Below, piece after piece: positions 11,220 through 22,959 of a stretch of DNA of 64,000 bases. The stretch's first letter is position 1. Each line of letters starts with the position of its first letter. The notes below the pieces were generated by a model. It worked only from the letters and a program-made list of their open reading frames with translations, made no database searches and was not told where the DNA came from. The translations under genes were made by a program, and so were the position numbers. This DNA comes from Beroe forskalii (Eukaryota > Ctenophora > Nuda > Beroida > Beroidae), in assembly GCA_011033025.1 (NCBI GenBank), contig WFMF01000004.1, forward strand, positions 1,116,001 through 1,180,000, given 5' to 3'.

Positions 11220-14200
11220 TTATCGTTCAGAAAGGTACCCATAATTGGTAAGTGTAAGTGTTGGTTCAGAAAGGTACCCATAATTATTGGTTAGTGTAAC
11301 TGGTCGTTCAGAAAGGTACCCATAATAGGGTGGTGTAGCTGGTGGTTCGGAAAGGTACCCATAATAGGGTGGTGTAACTGGTGGATCAGAAAGGTACCCA
11401 TAATTGGTCAGTATGATGGTTGGTTCAGAAAGGTATCCATAATTCAAATTGGTTGGCGTATCTGATGGTTCAGAAAAGTACCCATAATTAGTTGGCAAAA
11501 CTAGTGGTCGAGAAAGGTACCCATGACAGGGTAATGTAACTGGTGGCCCAGACTCCTAAAAGGTACCCATAATAGGGTGGTGTAACTGGTGGTTCAGAAA
11601 GGTACCCATAATTGGTTTTGTGTAACTGGTGGCGTAACTGGTGGTTCAGAAAGGTACCCATAAAGCCATAATAGGGTGGTGTAACTGGTCGTTCAGAAAG
11701 GTACCCATAATAGGGTGGTGTAACTGGTCGTTCAGAAAGGTACCCATAATTGGTAAGTGTAAGTGTTGGTTCAGAAAGGTACCCATAATTGGTTAGTGTT
11801 ACTGGTGGTTCAGATGGGTACCCATAATAGGGTGGTGTAACTGGTGGTTCAGAAAGGTACCCATAATAGGGTGGTGTAACTGGTGGTTCAGAAAGGTACC
11901 CATAGTAGGGTGGTGTAACTGGTGGTTCAGAAAGGTACCCATAATAGGGTGGTGTAACTGGTCGTTTAGAAAGGTACCCATAATAGGGTGGTGTAACTGG
12001 TCGTTCAAAAAGGTACCCATAATAGGGTGGTGTAACTGGTGGTTCAGAAAGGTACCCATAATAGGATGGTATAACTGGTGGTTCAGAAAGGTACCCATAA
12101 TAGGGTGATGTAACTGGTGGTTCAGAAAGGTGCCCATAATTGGTTAATGTAATGGTTGGTTCAGAAAGGTACCCATAATTGGTTTGCGCAACTGGTGGCG
12201 TAACTGATGGTTCAGAAAGGTACCCATAATAGGGTGGTGTAACTGGTCGTTCAGAAAGGTACCCATAATAGGGTGGTGTAACTGGTCGTTCAGAAAGGTA
12301 CCCATAAGAGGGTGGTGTAACTGGTCGTTCAGAAAGGTACCCATAATAGGGTGGTCTAACTGGTCGTTCAGAAAGGTACTCATAATAGGGTGGTGTAACT
12401 GGTGGTTCAGAAAGGTACCCATAATTGGTTGGTGTAACTGGTGGTTCATAAAGGTACCCATAATTGGTTGGTGTAACTGGTGGTTCATAAAGGTACCCAT
12501 AATTGGTTAGTGTAATGGTTGGTTCAGAAAGGTATCCATAATTCAAATTGGTTGGCGTATCTGATGGTTCAGAAAGTACCCATAATTAGTTGGCAAAACT
12601 GGTGGTCGAGAAAGGTACCCATGACAGGGTAATGTAACTGGTGGCCCAGACTCCTAAAAGGTACCCATGATAGGGTGGTGTAACTGGTGGTTCAGAAAGG
12701 TACCCATAATTGGTTGGTGTAATTGGTGGTTCAGAAAGGTACCCATAATTGGTTGGCGCAACTTGTGGCGTAACTGGTGGTTCAGAAAGGTACCCATAAT
12801 AGGGTGGTGTAACTGGTCGTTCAGAAAGGTACCCATAATAGGGTGGTGTAAATGGTGGTTCAGAAAGGTACCCATAATAGGGTGGTGTAACTGGTGGTTC
12901 AGAAAGGTACCCATTATTGGTTGGTGTAACTGGTGGTTCATAAAGGTACCCATAATTGGTTGGTGTAACTGGTGGTTCATAAAGGTACCCATAATTGGTT
13001 AGTGTAATGGTTGGTTCAGAAAGGTATCCATAATTCAAATTGGTTGGCGTATCTGATGGTTCAGAAAGTACCCATAATTAGTTGGCAAAACTGGTGGTCG
13101 AGAAAGATACCCATGACAGGGTAATGTAACTGGTGGCCCAGACTCCTAAAAGGTGCCCATGATAGGGTGGTGTAACTGGTGGTTTAGAAAGGTACCCATA
13201 ATTGGTTGGTGTAATTGGTGGTTCAGAAAGGTACCCATAATTGGTTGGCGCAACTTGTGGCGTAACTGGTGGTTCAGAAAGGTACCCATAATAGGGTGGT
13301 GTAACTGGTCGTTCAGAAAGGTACCCATAATAGGGTGGTGTAAATGGTGGTTCAGAAAGGTACCCATAATAGGGTGATGTAACTGGTGGTTCAGAAAGGT
13401 ACCCATAATTGGTTGGTGTAACTGGTGGTTCAGAAAGGTAACCATAATTGGTTGGCGCAACTGGTGGTGTAACTGGTGGTTCAGAAAGGTACCCATAATT
13501 GGGTGGTGTAACTGCTCGTTCAGAAAGGTACCCATAATAGGGTGGTGTAACTGCTCGTTCAGAAAGGTACCCATAATAGGGTGGTGTAACTGATGGTTCA
13601 GAAAGGTACCCATAATAGGGTGGTGTACCTGGTGGTTCAGAAAGGTACCCATAATAGGGTGGTGTACCTGGTCGTTCAGAAAGGTACCCATAATAGGGTG
13701 GTGTAACTGGTGGATCAGAAAAGTACCCATAATTAGTTGGCAAAACTGGTGGTCTAGAAAGGTACCCATAATAGGGTGGTGTAACTGGTGGTTCAGAAAG
13801 GTACCCATAATAGGGTGGTGTAACTGGTGGTTCAGAAAGGTACCCATAATTGGTTGGTGTAACTGGTGGTTCATAAAAGGTACCCATAATGGGTTGGCGC
13901 AACTGGTGGTGTAACTGGTGGTTCAGAAAGGTACCCATAATAGAGTGGGGTAACTGGTCGTTCAGAAAGGTACCCATAATAGGGTGGTGTAACTGGTCGT
14001 TCAGAAAGGTACCCATAATAGGGTGGTGTAACTGGTGGTTCAGAAAGGTACCCATACTAGGGTGGTGTAACTGGTGGTTCAGAAAGGTACCCATGATAGG
14101 GTGGTGTAACTTGTCGTTCAGAAAGGTACCCATAATTGGTTAGTGTAACTGGTCGTTCAGAAAGGTACCCATAATAGGGTTGTGTAACTGGTCGTTCAGA

Positions 14201-14960
14201 AAGGTACCCATAATTGGGTGGTGTAACTGGTCGTTCAGAAAGGTACCCATAATAGGGTGGTGTAACTGGTGGTTCAGAAAGGTACCCATAATAGGGTGGT
14301 GTAACTGGTCGTTCAGAATGGTACCCATAATAGGGTGGTGTAAATGGTCGTTCAGAAAGGTACCCATAATAGGGTTGTGTAACTGGTCGTTTAGAAAGGT
14401 GCCCATAATAGGGTTGTGTAACTGGTGGTTCAGAAAGGTACCCATAATTGGGTGGTGTAACTGGTCGTTCAGAAAGGTACCCATAATAGGGTGGTGTAAC
14501 TGATGGTTCAGAAAGGTACCCATAATAGGGTGGTGTAACTGGTCGTTCAGAATGGTACCCATAATAGGGTGGTGTAACTGGTCGTTCAGAAAGGTACCCA
14601 TAATAGGGTGGTGTAACTGATGGTTCAGAAAGGTACCCATAATAGGGTGGTGTAACTGGTCGTTCAGAAAGGTACCCATAATAGGGTGGTGTAACTGGTC
14701 GTTCAGAAAGGTACCCATAATAGGGTGGCGTAACTGGTCGTTCAGAAAGGTACCCATAATAGGGTGGCGTAACTGGTCGTTCAGAAAGGTACTCATAATA
14801 GGGTGGTGTAACTGGTCGTTCAGAAAGTTACCCATATTAGGGTGGTGTAACTGGTGGTTCAGAAAGGTACCCATAATTGGTTGGTGCAACTGGTGGCGTA
14901 ACTGATGGTTCAGAAAGGTACCCATAATAGGGTGGTGTAACTGGTGTTCAGAAAGGTACC
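11220..14960. repeat. 39-bp minisatellite array (~95 units) with higher-order repeats
   Basis: The unit is about 39 bp and includes GAAAGGTACCCATAATAGGG and TGGTGTAACTGGTGGTTCA. Because 39 is 13 codons, any frame open in one unit stays open, giving long minus-strand frames of type YGYLSEPPVTPPY and MGTFLNDQLHHPI, and a plus-strand IGWCNWWFRKVPI. Rare variant units (GTGGCCCAGACTCC near 11543, 12632 and 13134; a CAAATTGGTTGGCG block before each) recur together at intervals of about 1.09 and 0.50 kb, showing larger blocks were duplicated. A structural protein cannot be excluded but there is no start, splice or selection evidence. The array abuts the Gypsy fragment. Confidence 0.93.
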
Positions 14961-14977
14961 TTTAAACCTATGGTAGC

Positions 14978-15376
14978 ATGGGTTCATATGGTGGTTTGCC
15001 TGCTGAAATGGCAAATTTTTCTATGCCAAAAGGTACCTATTGCCCTTCTTTTTGCCCTTCTTTTCGTCAAAAATCTTGCCCTTCGACGGTTTTTTTCAAA
15101 ATTTGGCAGCTATGCTTCCCCCATTATCAGAGGCAAAACCGAAAGCCAAATAACTCCCTTGTCTGCTATTTTTGTAACAAACCTGGCCACGTAAGACGAG
15201 ACTGTTATGCATTAAAACGACAGTCTCAACATCAACCTGAGCGTTGCACTTACTGCAATAAACCAAATCACAGTTCCCAAAATTGCTGGTACTTAATTGG
15301 TTTTCCGAACACCAATAGAACAACTGATACCTCTCAAGATACCCAAAACTCAAAAAACCCCTTCCGACCAACCTAA
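14978..15376 (+). pseudogene. Gypsy gag C-terminus (nucleocapsid, two CCHC zinc knuckles)
   Basis: The reading frame of about 132 codons encodes the nucleic-acid-binding end of a retrotransposon Gag. Two knuckles are visible: CYFCNKPGHVRRDC, a canonical CX2CX4HX4C, and CTYCNKPNHSSQNC, the same spacing. They would bind retroelement RNA inside the virus-like particle. A stop codon lies just upstream in this frame at 14963, so the chosen ATG only marks the start of open sequence; the matrix/capsid part of gag is missing. The frame ends in TAA at 15374-15376 and overlaps the pol frame, which is -1 relative to it. Confidence 0.82.
15352..15358 (+). promoter_or_regulatory. Predicted -1 ribosomal frameshift heptamer A AAA AAC
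   Basis: The gag codons here are TCA AAA AAC, so the heptamer A AAA AAC sits in the zero frame exactly as required for X XXY YYZ slippage. A -1 shift places ribosomes in the pol frame, which is open from this point to the protease. The gag stop lies 16 nt downstream. No obvious strong stem or pseudoknot was identified immediately 3', so the stimulator is unresolved. Confidence 0.6.
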
Positions 15377-15390
15377 CTCCGAGGATATCA

Positions 15391-16692
15391 GTGGTCAATA
15401 AGGGAACAAACCCTAGGAGAAAACCTGTATCGTATATGAAAAACCAGTCATATATTCATATTTGTATATTTAACCGCTTTTTCTACTCACTGGTCGATAC
15501 AGGGTCCCCGATATCATTAATTGATGCATCAGTAGTACCCGATGATATTTTGTGTAACCTTAAAAGCACCACTACCAATGTCGAAGGTGCCAACGGTTCT
15601 AAGATAGAAGTCCTAGGTACGTTAGAAACATCCTTTACCATACCGAAAATCAACGATTCTTTTTCATTTTCCTTCTATGTAGTTAGAAATCTAACCGAAA
15701 TGATAATCCTGGGTACAGACTTCATGACACAAAATTCTTGCTGTGTAGACTTTTCTACCTTATCCTTCAAAATAAAACAGACTATCATCCCTTTTCTCCA
15801 AGCCAGCAAAACCCACAGTAACCAATCCTTGAATGTTATTTTGGCGCACACAGTCACAATACCCCCAAAGTCGACGGCACAGAATATACTATGTCGAGTT
15901 ACCCGCAAAAATCGTAAAAATGCACTAAGAATTACCAATACAGGAATATACGAACCGTGTGATAGCCTCCTTCGTCGGAAATTCAATATTCAAAGCCCAG
16001 ATTGCCTTATTATCAACTTCCAGCGTGGAGTCAGCTGCATAAATGTTACAAATGATAATGACTACCCAATTACTATTTATCGCAACCAGGTAATGGGCAA
16101 ATTAACACACATTAACACCTCCACTATTAATTCTATCAACACAGTGCAGACTGAGCCCCTTGGTGAATTATCATCTGAAAACCCCGATAAATTAGAACGA
16201 ATTCTTCAAAAACTCGACCTTGAATCCCTCACCCACTTATCTGAAGATCAATTAGATCAGATTAGAAACCTCATTAAACAGTACACTCACATTTTTTACG
16301 AGGTATCGGACGGTGAATTACCTGCTGCTAACCTCCCAGAGCATGAAATTCGCCTCGATACCAACGTTCCTATAAGAGTGCCTTTTCGCCAAATCCCTAT
16401 GACCTTAAAAGGCGAAGCTGAAAAACTTGTCAAGGAAATGATGGACCTAGATATAATAGAACCATCAGATAGCCCTTATCATTCCCCTGCTTTTCTAATA
16501 AAACGTGGGTCAAAGTATAAAATTGTTGTGGATTACAGGTCAGTAAATAAGCATGTTATAAGGAATTTTCAACCCCTCCCCCCAATAGACTCAATCACGT
16601 CAGTTTGGAGTACTACCCCATATTGGATCAGCAAGAATCTGGAGATCAGAGTATTGACAAATTTCATTCAATCAAAGAATCAGACAGGCTGA
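15391..16692 (+). pseudogene. Gypsy pol fragment: aspartic protease and N-terminal RT
   Basis: The frame is already open upstream of 15391 (which is a GTG, not a natural start) as expected for a gag-pol fusion. Protease: catalytic DTG at residues 36-38 (VDTGSPISLID) and the flap-distal ILGTDF at 106-111, as in retropepsins. RT: PFRQIPM near residue 335, a helix with IIEPSDSPYHSPAFLIK, and VDYRSVNKHV followed by PLPPID at about 380-400, matching the finger domain of Ty3/Gypsy RT. After PLPPIDSI the expected palm motifs do not appear; the last ~31 residues are unrelated read-through, and the YXDD catalytic motif is absent. The element cannot encode active RT. Confidence 0.85.
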
Positions 16693-17289
16693 AGTCGATT
16701 TTGAGTCAATGAACTCTCATCGTAACTTTATGTATGTAAAAAACAAAGTTGACCAATATCAATTGGAATAAGCTGCAAGTCCATTAGATCTCGTTTGGGT
16801 ACGAACAAAGATTTTGAAATTATGGTGTATCCCCTTCTTCACAAATTCAGTTGATTGATAAACACGGTTTTTGATTCGTCTAGTAATCAGTAGCTCTGCC
16901 ATTTTCATCCACGGCCAATGTTTACATACCGCAAATGTGTCCTCAAATATAGGATTAGGAGGGTGTGAGCTATTAACTTATTATTTCTCTGAACGGAATC
17001 CGGTAGATTTATTAACTAGCTGCAGCCACAACCTTGAAAATGACATCTACATACTACTTCCGACAATGATATCAACGTCATCGTATCTGCCTATTTATTA
17101 TCTCGTAATTTTACACCTTGCACCTTGTACGATTGTGTGGTATTTGTTTAACCATAGCAGTGTGTGATTACAGTAGTGATGTACAACTGATGTACTGAAG
17201 ACACAACTATAAACAATTCACTCTGAACTCTGAAGTATACGCATTTACTTCCCTATCAAATTAAGGAATATCTTGAAGTACATGAACAA
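16601..17289. other. Unassigned sequence
   Basis: Beyond the RT break there is no further pol similarity in any frame that I can see. Only short open frames occur. No repeats or TIRs are evident. Confidence 0.45.
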
Positions 17290-17436
17290 TTAACTGGTAA
17301 CTAAATTTCATGTCCTTGCTAATCTGTAATCCACTGTATCGTAATTTTCATAAAACTGTGAAAGATGTTTCAATTCGAGCTCTCTCTCTCCCTGTCATGT
17401 GTAAAATGTAACCTACACGTTGTTTCAACATAATTT

Positions 17437-18305
17437 ACTAGCGTTTGCCCGCGAAAATTCGCGGAAACAATTAGCCTGATATACCTGTGGCAAGTAGCTA
17501 TCAGCTACTTGCTTCATGACGTCATCTTTGATTAGATCACCGCTACCGAGGATTAAAGATATTCGCCGAAATGCAACTCACATTACCGTATACTGTGTAA
17601 TTTGAGATCACCTATATATACAGACAGCATACCTTATCGGACATAATTATCACGGACTTTAGTTTCACGGACCTAAAACTTCACGGACATTAATATTCAC
17701 GCTCGATCCAGCCACTTCAAATTTCAAGAAAACTTCGAAATTATCGGCTCGATATTTTCTCATTTTCTTCCACGATTTGAATACTTGAATTGAAGATTTT
17801 TTCAATATTTTTTGTAAATTGATATGATAAATTTCCATATTGCAGGTACTAAGCATGAAAAAGAAGTATAATTTGCTTAAAAATTTTATTGTTTGTGCAT
17901 TTAGAGGGATGAAGTCAGAAATTTTGCGTCTCTACCCTAGAAATTTTAGGAGGAAATACCGGACTTAATTTTCACGGACCTGAAAATCACGGACATTAGT
18001 ATCACGGACAAAATTTTCACGGACATTAATATTCACGCTGAGGTGCTCAGCGTGAATGTAATGTCCGTGATAATTATGTCCGATAAGGTATATTAACATT
18101 AGTAAACACATGATATTTATTATGCGAATAACTAACGAACGGATGGTCCAATTCAAATTTCCCTTTCATAGTAACCTCCCCCTTAATTGGCTGAAGAAAT
18201 TGGTTGAAAAAATCAATGAAAAACATCAAATGTACTGCTTATATATTCATTACACACACACACACAGACACAGAGACGCACGAACACTTTGAAATTATTA
18301 ATATA
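17437..18305. mobile_element. Element G (starts ACTAGCGTTTGCCCGCG), interrupted by H
   Basis: G begins with ACTAGCGTTTGCCCGCG and ends with an (AC)n tract, an ACAGACGCACGAACA-like block and AAATTATTAATATAGAT. This start and end resemble the widespread invertebrate repeats that begin TACTAGCNTTTGCCCGCG and end in CA-rich, AGACAGA-like tails; that assignment is from memory of the type and not proven here. Comparison with F copy 2 shows G sits in a TAATTATAT-like site. An internal hairpin GCAAGTAGCT/AGCTACTTGC lies near 17490-17512. Confidence 0.65.
17632..18088. mobile_element. Element H, 457-bp TIR element with TTCACGGAC motifs
   Basis: The termini are perfect inverted repeats over about 27 bp, beginning CCTTATCGGACATAATTATC, flanked by TA on each side (17630-17631 and 18089-18090). 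Both subterminal regions contain repeated TTCACGGAC or ATCACGGAC motifs, about three on the left and five on the right, several followed by ATTAATATTCACGCT. A TA duplication suggests a Tc1/mariner-supergroup MITE. It is nested inside G. Confidence 0.85.
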
Positions 18306-18748
18306 GATATATTCTAATTAAATTCCAAAAGATTCCTGAAGCGACAATCAACCAGGATATGCGACGATTTTAATCTATAATTCGGATATTCTACGAAAAT
18401 ATCATATGCGATTATTTTATCTTATAGGCGACAGATTTATTGCATCACCAGAGTAAGCGACAATTTATTACATGAGGCGACAAATTTGCTCAAGACTTGG
18501 ACATAGTCCAACTTATCCTGGAAGGCGATTATTTCCTGTGACATGCGACAAATTATGATAATCCTGTACTACTTAGGCGACAAAAAATAGATTATAGGCG
18601 ACAAAGTTACAACTAAATGGTCGCCTACTTAGGAAATTGTCGCAAACATTGTAAATGTTGGCGACAATTTTCAGGAGGAGGCGACAACTGATTCCACTGA
18701 GGCGATATCAATGCTCTATATGGCGATGTCGCATTCTGGGTGGGGGCT

Positions 18749-19749
18749 TCATTAGCTTCATTAATAAATACTCTGTATTCGCAGTTCTCTTTGTCCTCTT
18801 TTCGCGTTCTACGTGCCAAGTTTTCACTGTTAGATTTTAGAGATACTTTGGTGTGTATTGCTAAGTGATCTGTGAGACTTAAAGTGAGAATGCTACAGCT
18901 CAGCGTACTATCGACATTATTGGTATAAACATGGTCTATTAAAGTTGCAGATTTGTCAGTTACACGTGTTGGGCGCGAAACAATTTGCACAAATCCGTGG
19001 CTGACAGCGGTATCGACTAAATTCTGGCAATTGGTATCATTGTCATATTTTATAAGATCTTGGTTAAAGTCCCCCACAATATACATTACGTTATTTTTCG
19101 TGTGTCGGCGCAGTTTTTGTAGTATGGTATCAAAAAGGGTATTAAATGCATCAGGAATTCTGGAAGGTGAGCGGTATACATTACCTAATATAAAAGTCTT
19201 GTTGTCAAATTTACAGTTTTTAATTTTGATGAATTGGAACTCTCCACATGTGTTTTCTGGTTCGGGATTTGGATTTATATTAGTAACGATGTCCTCGAAA
19301 TCACAAATCGCCTCATTTACGTATATAGCTAAGCCACCACCTTTACCTGTCGAACGGATCGGATCCTGAAGTATTGGTTCGTGAAACCCTTCGATTAGGA
19401 TATCGGAGATACCATTTGGCAGTTTGTCAAGGATGGTATTGGTTTCTTGAAACAGTAAAACGTCAAATTTTTGGTAAAGACCTATGTCTTCCCGCACGGC
19501 ACCAATTTTACTATGGAGAGTTTGTATATTCAACGAAAGAATGCTGAGTTCCTGTTCATTTGATGGTTTTACATATCTAGGTTGCTTGTACTTACAGCTT
19601 ACAAGTAAATCCGAGATGTCGTTCCACATGCTATTTGAACTGCTCTCTGTGTCGAACTCATTACCGATTTGCATTGTGAAGTGTTTGGAACTATATGGGT
19701 TGTAAGTGTAGTTATTCTTGCATTCTAGAGAATCAAATAGCTCATAGTG
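18749..19749 (-). pseudogene. Non-LTR retrotransposon (LINE) apurinic-like endonuclease fragment
   Basis: A minus-strand frame (ATG at 19674, but open up to 19749) encodes an exonuclease-endonuclease-phosphatase domain at about residues 44-280. Visible catalytic blocks, counted from that ATG: LSLNIQ with Asn49, LLFQET with Glu77, GNVYRSPS with Tyr167, VGDFNQD with Asp202/Asn204, TLIDHVYTN, and LTDHLAI with Asp269/His270 (SDH in most families, TDH here). This domain nicks target DNA for target-primed reverse transcription. No RT domain follows: at 18748 the frame enters element F, and the formal stop at 18625 lies inside F. The upstream end is cut by E-family copy E3. CR1-like or a related clade is possible; I cannot resolve it. 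Confidence 0.85.
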
Positions 19750-19750
19750 A

Positions 19751-20958
19751 TAGGCTCTCCAAAACCGGGACGGTTGTCGTAGTAACCCCCTGCTGATTTG
19801 GTGACGTCAGTCCATTTCTTTCGGTTGGAACCAACGTAACTAAACCTCACGCATTCCGAAACAACGTTATTCTAACTTGGAATTACTAGAATTGACCAAT
19901 TTCCTAATTTCTACAAATCGTCCACGTGAACTCACGTGCTGAAATGTAGCACCCAGATCTAATTTCACGTGCATTAGTCGTATTTGAACTCATTTCAACG
20001 TAATCAAGTCGAAAATCGCGTGTAAATATCAATTTCTTTAAATCCCCTAATTTCTACAAAACGTTCACGTGAACTCACGTGATTCACTATCTCATCGTAT
20101 ATTTCCCACATTTAGTAACTGCGAGACATGAAGAAACCATTATTAGTTCACCATCGTATCACAGAATAGGGCTACAGTACAATTTTTCGTCAAAAACGTA
20201 ATTACAACCATTCTCCCCATTCTGCAGCTCAATTTTTAGAGGCTTCACATGACGACATATTTCGACCGATCGCCGTGAAACTCGGTTTATAGCTAAATCT
20301 CGAGATCTAAAAGCAAAATATCGAAGTAAAACATAATCCGATGAATACTCTTTGAGTTAGAGATGTTCAAAGTAGCGCAAAATAGCGTTTTATCGCAAAA
20401 TACGCTATTTTAGTGGTTTTACGCGATTTTGATGACGTCATCACAGCACCCAAATAGGCTCAAACCAACTTTCCATATAGCCTATAAGACAATTCCGCCT
20501 TAGTACAACATACTTTGACCGGTCTCATCCCAAGATAAGTCGCAGTTCTTGACATCTCACTCGTTTAAGTTTTGTCCTAAATTTTCGACATCGATTTTTC
20601 ACCGCACCTTAGAAAATCGCGTATATCTCGATGAAAAATCGAGATAGCCCAATGATCTTTATGATTTTCTGAAAGCTCTTTAAATTTCCAGCTAACGATT
20701 TTGCAAAATTTTTGAGCTATCTCCATTCCTTCTTGGTGAAAAATGCGCTCGAAAACGACCTATTTTCGCTAAAAAAGCAGTAAAATTTCGCTAAGTTGAT
20801 GACGTCATAATGACGTCATAATGACGTCACCAGAACTTCTTTTATAGCCTAATGCAATTTCCCATCTTAGATCTACAAAACGTGACCTCGATCATGTCTC
20901 TACCATTTGTAGAACTTGAGATCTCATCGATTTAAATTGGGTCACAAATTATCTTATT
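19751..20958 (+). mobile_element. E-family repeat, copy E3 (single-arm E' subtype)
   Basis: It begins GGCTCTCCAAAACCGGGACG, continues GTAGTAACCCCCTGC, and ends near GTCACAAATTATC followed by a TTATTATATC tract. It has one hairpin arm only. Internal blocks include CACGTGAACTCACGTG pairs, TTTGATGACGTCATCACAGC, and a triple ATGACGTCAT stretch at about 20796-20830. It lies directly against the LINE fragment. Confidence 0.85.
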
Positions 20959-21510
20959 ATATCTTATTATATATAGGCTCTCCAAAACCGGGACGGTTGT
21001 CGTAGTAACCCCCTGCCTTACCTTCCAAAAAGGAAAATTCCCCCGTCAGCAGCTTTTGAAAATTCCCCAGTTTGCTTTAATAACCTTTGTCATAGCCAGC
21101 CTGGGGCACGGCGAGAGGTACAGACAACAGCAAAAGATAACTTACAATATCGGCCAATCCAGGCAGATCGTGCCTGGGCATCATTTTTTGAGTTTCAAAT
21201 TGGAGCCCAAATGTGTGTTGTATATGATAGAAGAGTCTTTTATTTTTCAGATGCAAAAAAACCGTGTCTAAATTAGATGATCAGAACCTGAGTTATTACA
21301 CTTTGAAATTTGACAATATTTGTAGCAAAGTTTTTCAGAAATCCTCAGCATTTTTCATTAGCACTTTTGCAGACCTGATTTTCATCAAATAAATAATTTT
21401 CTTGTACTATGGGTACATTTAACAATCCTATAACATGTTAAAAATCTTCAAAATCTCCACACAAAAGTAGTTTTTGAATTTTTTCAATTTTCTTGGGCCT
21501 CTTTAAATTT

Positions 21511-22750
21511 GTGCGTTACGCTACAAAATATCACAAAAAGTTTCCTCAGAGTGAAATTCATTGGTCTTTTTGTTCAAAAATCTGTTTTCAGCTACTATGG
21601 ACCACTATGAATAGGATCCAATATTTTTTTTCTGTATCAAAATCAGTTTTATCAATATTTTTTCCATGTTTGAGGCTGTGTGTTACGCTACGTAGCGTAA
21701 CGCACAGAATCAATTACAATATTTAGGTGATAACAAGTGCTAAATTGTATGAATAATGTAGAATTATTGAAAATCTGTGTTTTACAATTTGTTTGAGCTA
21801 CAAATGACTTTCCTGAACCGATTTAAACAGATTTTGTCAATTTAAGCCCTCGCGTTGGCTCAAAACAGTTTTTAGCCCATAACTCTGTTTGTGGTCGTTT
21901 TGGGCCATATGTTTATTAACAAGTCATATATAAACATGGCCATTGTGTTTCTTATGAGCATAAAACGAAGTCTGTATGACCTTCCTGAGCTGAGTAATGG
22001 AAACTTAAGATGACACTGATAAACCTCAAAAAGGGTGTGGTCAATTTTGGCACATTCCTTTTGATTGAAAAGTTTAAAATAGGCTTAATTTCATCTGGGT
22101 GGTTTAAATTGCTAATATCTATCAAGAAATTGCTTTCCTCATGATGATGAAGCATATAAATGATTTCATTTTGAATGCTCTAATGTACCATAGAATTGGT
22201 ACACTCATAAATGAAATCTGAGTTCGATATATCAATAAATCAGTGGAATGGAAAGCTGATACATGTCGGAACTTATTAAAATCTTTGTTTAGGCGAATGT
22301 AGAAGAACTAAGTTGGAAAAAAACACTCTGTGCCTAAGTGTGCGTTACGCTACGCCAAATTTTGTGCGTTACGCTACATTACTTAGGAAGCCATAACATT
22401 TTAAACATTGAATGAAACATCACAATTCTTTTTGCATATTTTTCTTCAACCTTTCTATCAACTACATCAAGGGTTTCCAGATGGTAATTTCTGATAGATG
22501 AGCTGAACTTTTTGATCAAACTTTACTACTTTGAAAATTCTGTTTCAGCCTGTGCGTTACGCTACAATTTTCTAACGCTTATTAAGTTATTATGATGAGC
22601 ATGAAGTCTGCTATGACATGAAACTTGGTTTATAGTGAGAATAGACTATCTAGTTTGCTCTCCATCAAAATTTACATAGAATGAATAATTGTAGGCAGTA
22701 CAGTGATGCCTTGAATAAACTTTTTGAGACAAATGTGTGCGTTACGCTAC
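21511..22750. repeat. Dispersed GTGCGTTACGCTAC motif set
   Basis: The 14-mer occurs at 21511, 21678 (GTGTG variant), 22340, 22364, 22552 and 22737 on this strand, and once inverted at 21692-21705. The 21678 and 21692 copies are back to back and form a 28-bp palindrome. The intervening DNA is not repeated. The motif contains no coding signal; a protein-binding role for transposition of element I is one possibility. Confidence 0.85.
21870..21990 (-). repeat. Dispersed module related to 60.05-60.34 kb repeat
   Basis: Read on the minus strand, this region contains CTGAGGAAGGTC-like, AGACTTCG and GACTTGTTAATAAACATATG blocks collinear with the tandem pair at 60051-60335. It shows that this module moves between unrelated contexts. 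Confidence 0.6.
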
Positions 22751-22959
22751 ATGGATTGGCCGATATACAGTTAAGTGGATTTCAGGAGAATATATTTTCA
22801 ATCCACTAGCACACCATATCTAAAATTTTTATTAGTTATCAGGTATCCACACAGACCATTTTTGACACTTTCTGTGGCCCACTGTCCGGTTTGTTTTAGT
22901 GTTTACCACCGTTTTGCCAAGGTGCTTATAAAATGCTTCTTTCCATCTTCCAAAGAAAT

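Larger units (their letters stand above)
14961..16600 (+). mobile_element. Ty3/Gypsy retrotransposon fragment
   Basis: The fragment carries, in order, the C-terminal gag with two zinc knuckles, an aspartic protease and the first part of reverse transcriptase. The 5' LTR, most of gag, the RT catalytic region, RNase H, integrase and 3' LTR are absent. The left edge meets the 39-bp minisatellite and the right edge breaks inside RT at about 16597. The order gag-PR-RT and the RT motif style place it in Metaviridae rather than Copia. Confidence 0.85.
17290..18748 (-). mobile_element. Element F, copy 1 (GGCGACA-rich), interrupted by G
   Basis: F reads on the minus strand from AGCCCCCACCCAGAATGCGA at 18748 down to about 17290. 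The 18302-18748 part carries about 16 copies of GCGACA, GCGATT or their complements at 20-40-bp spacing in otherwise AT-rich sequence. The remainder (17290-17436) matches the distal part of the second copy at 38075-38600. The 870 bp between is the inserted element G. F has no coding capacity. Its proximal end truncates the LINE endonuclease reading frame. Confidence 0.75.

Noticed and set aside
11220..14925. Long YGYLSEPPVTPPY and MGTFLNDQLHHPI frames as a Tyr/Pro-rich structural protein
   Set aside because: The unit is exactly 13 codons, so open frames are expected in several phases on both strands. No credible start, signal peptide or flanking exon was found. I kept it only as a question under the minisatellite finding.
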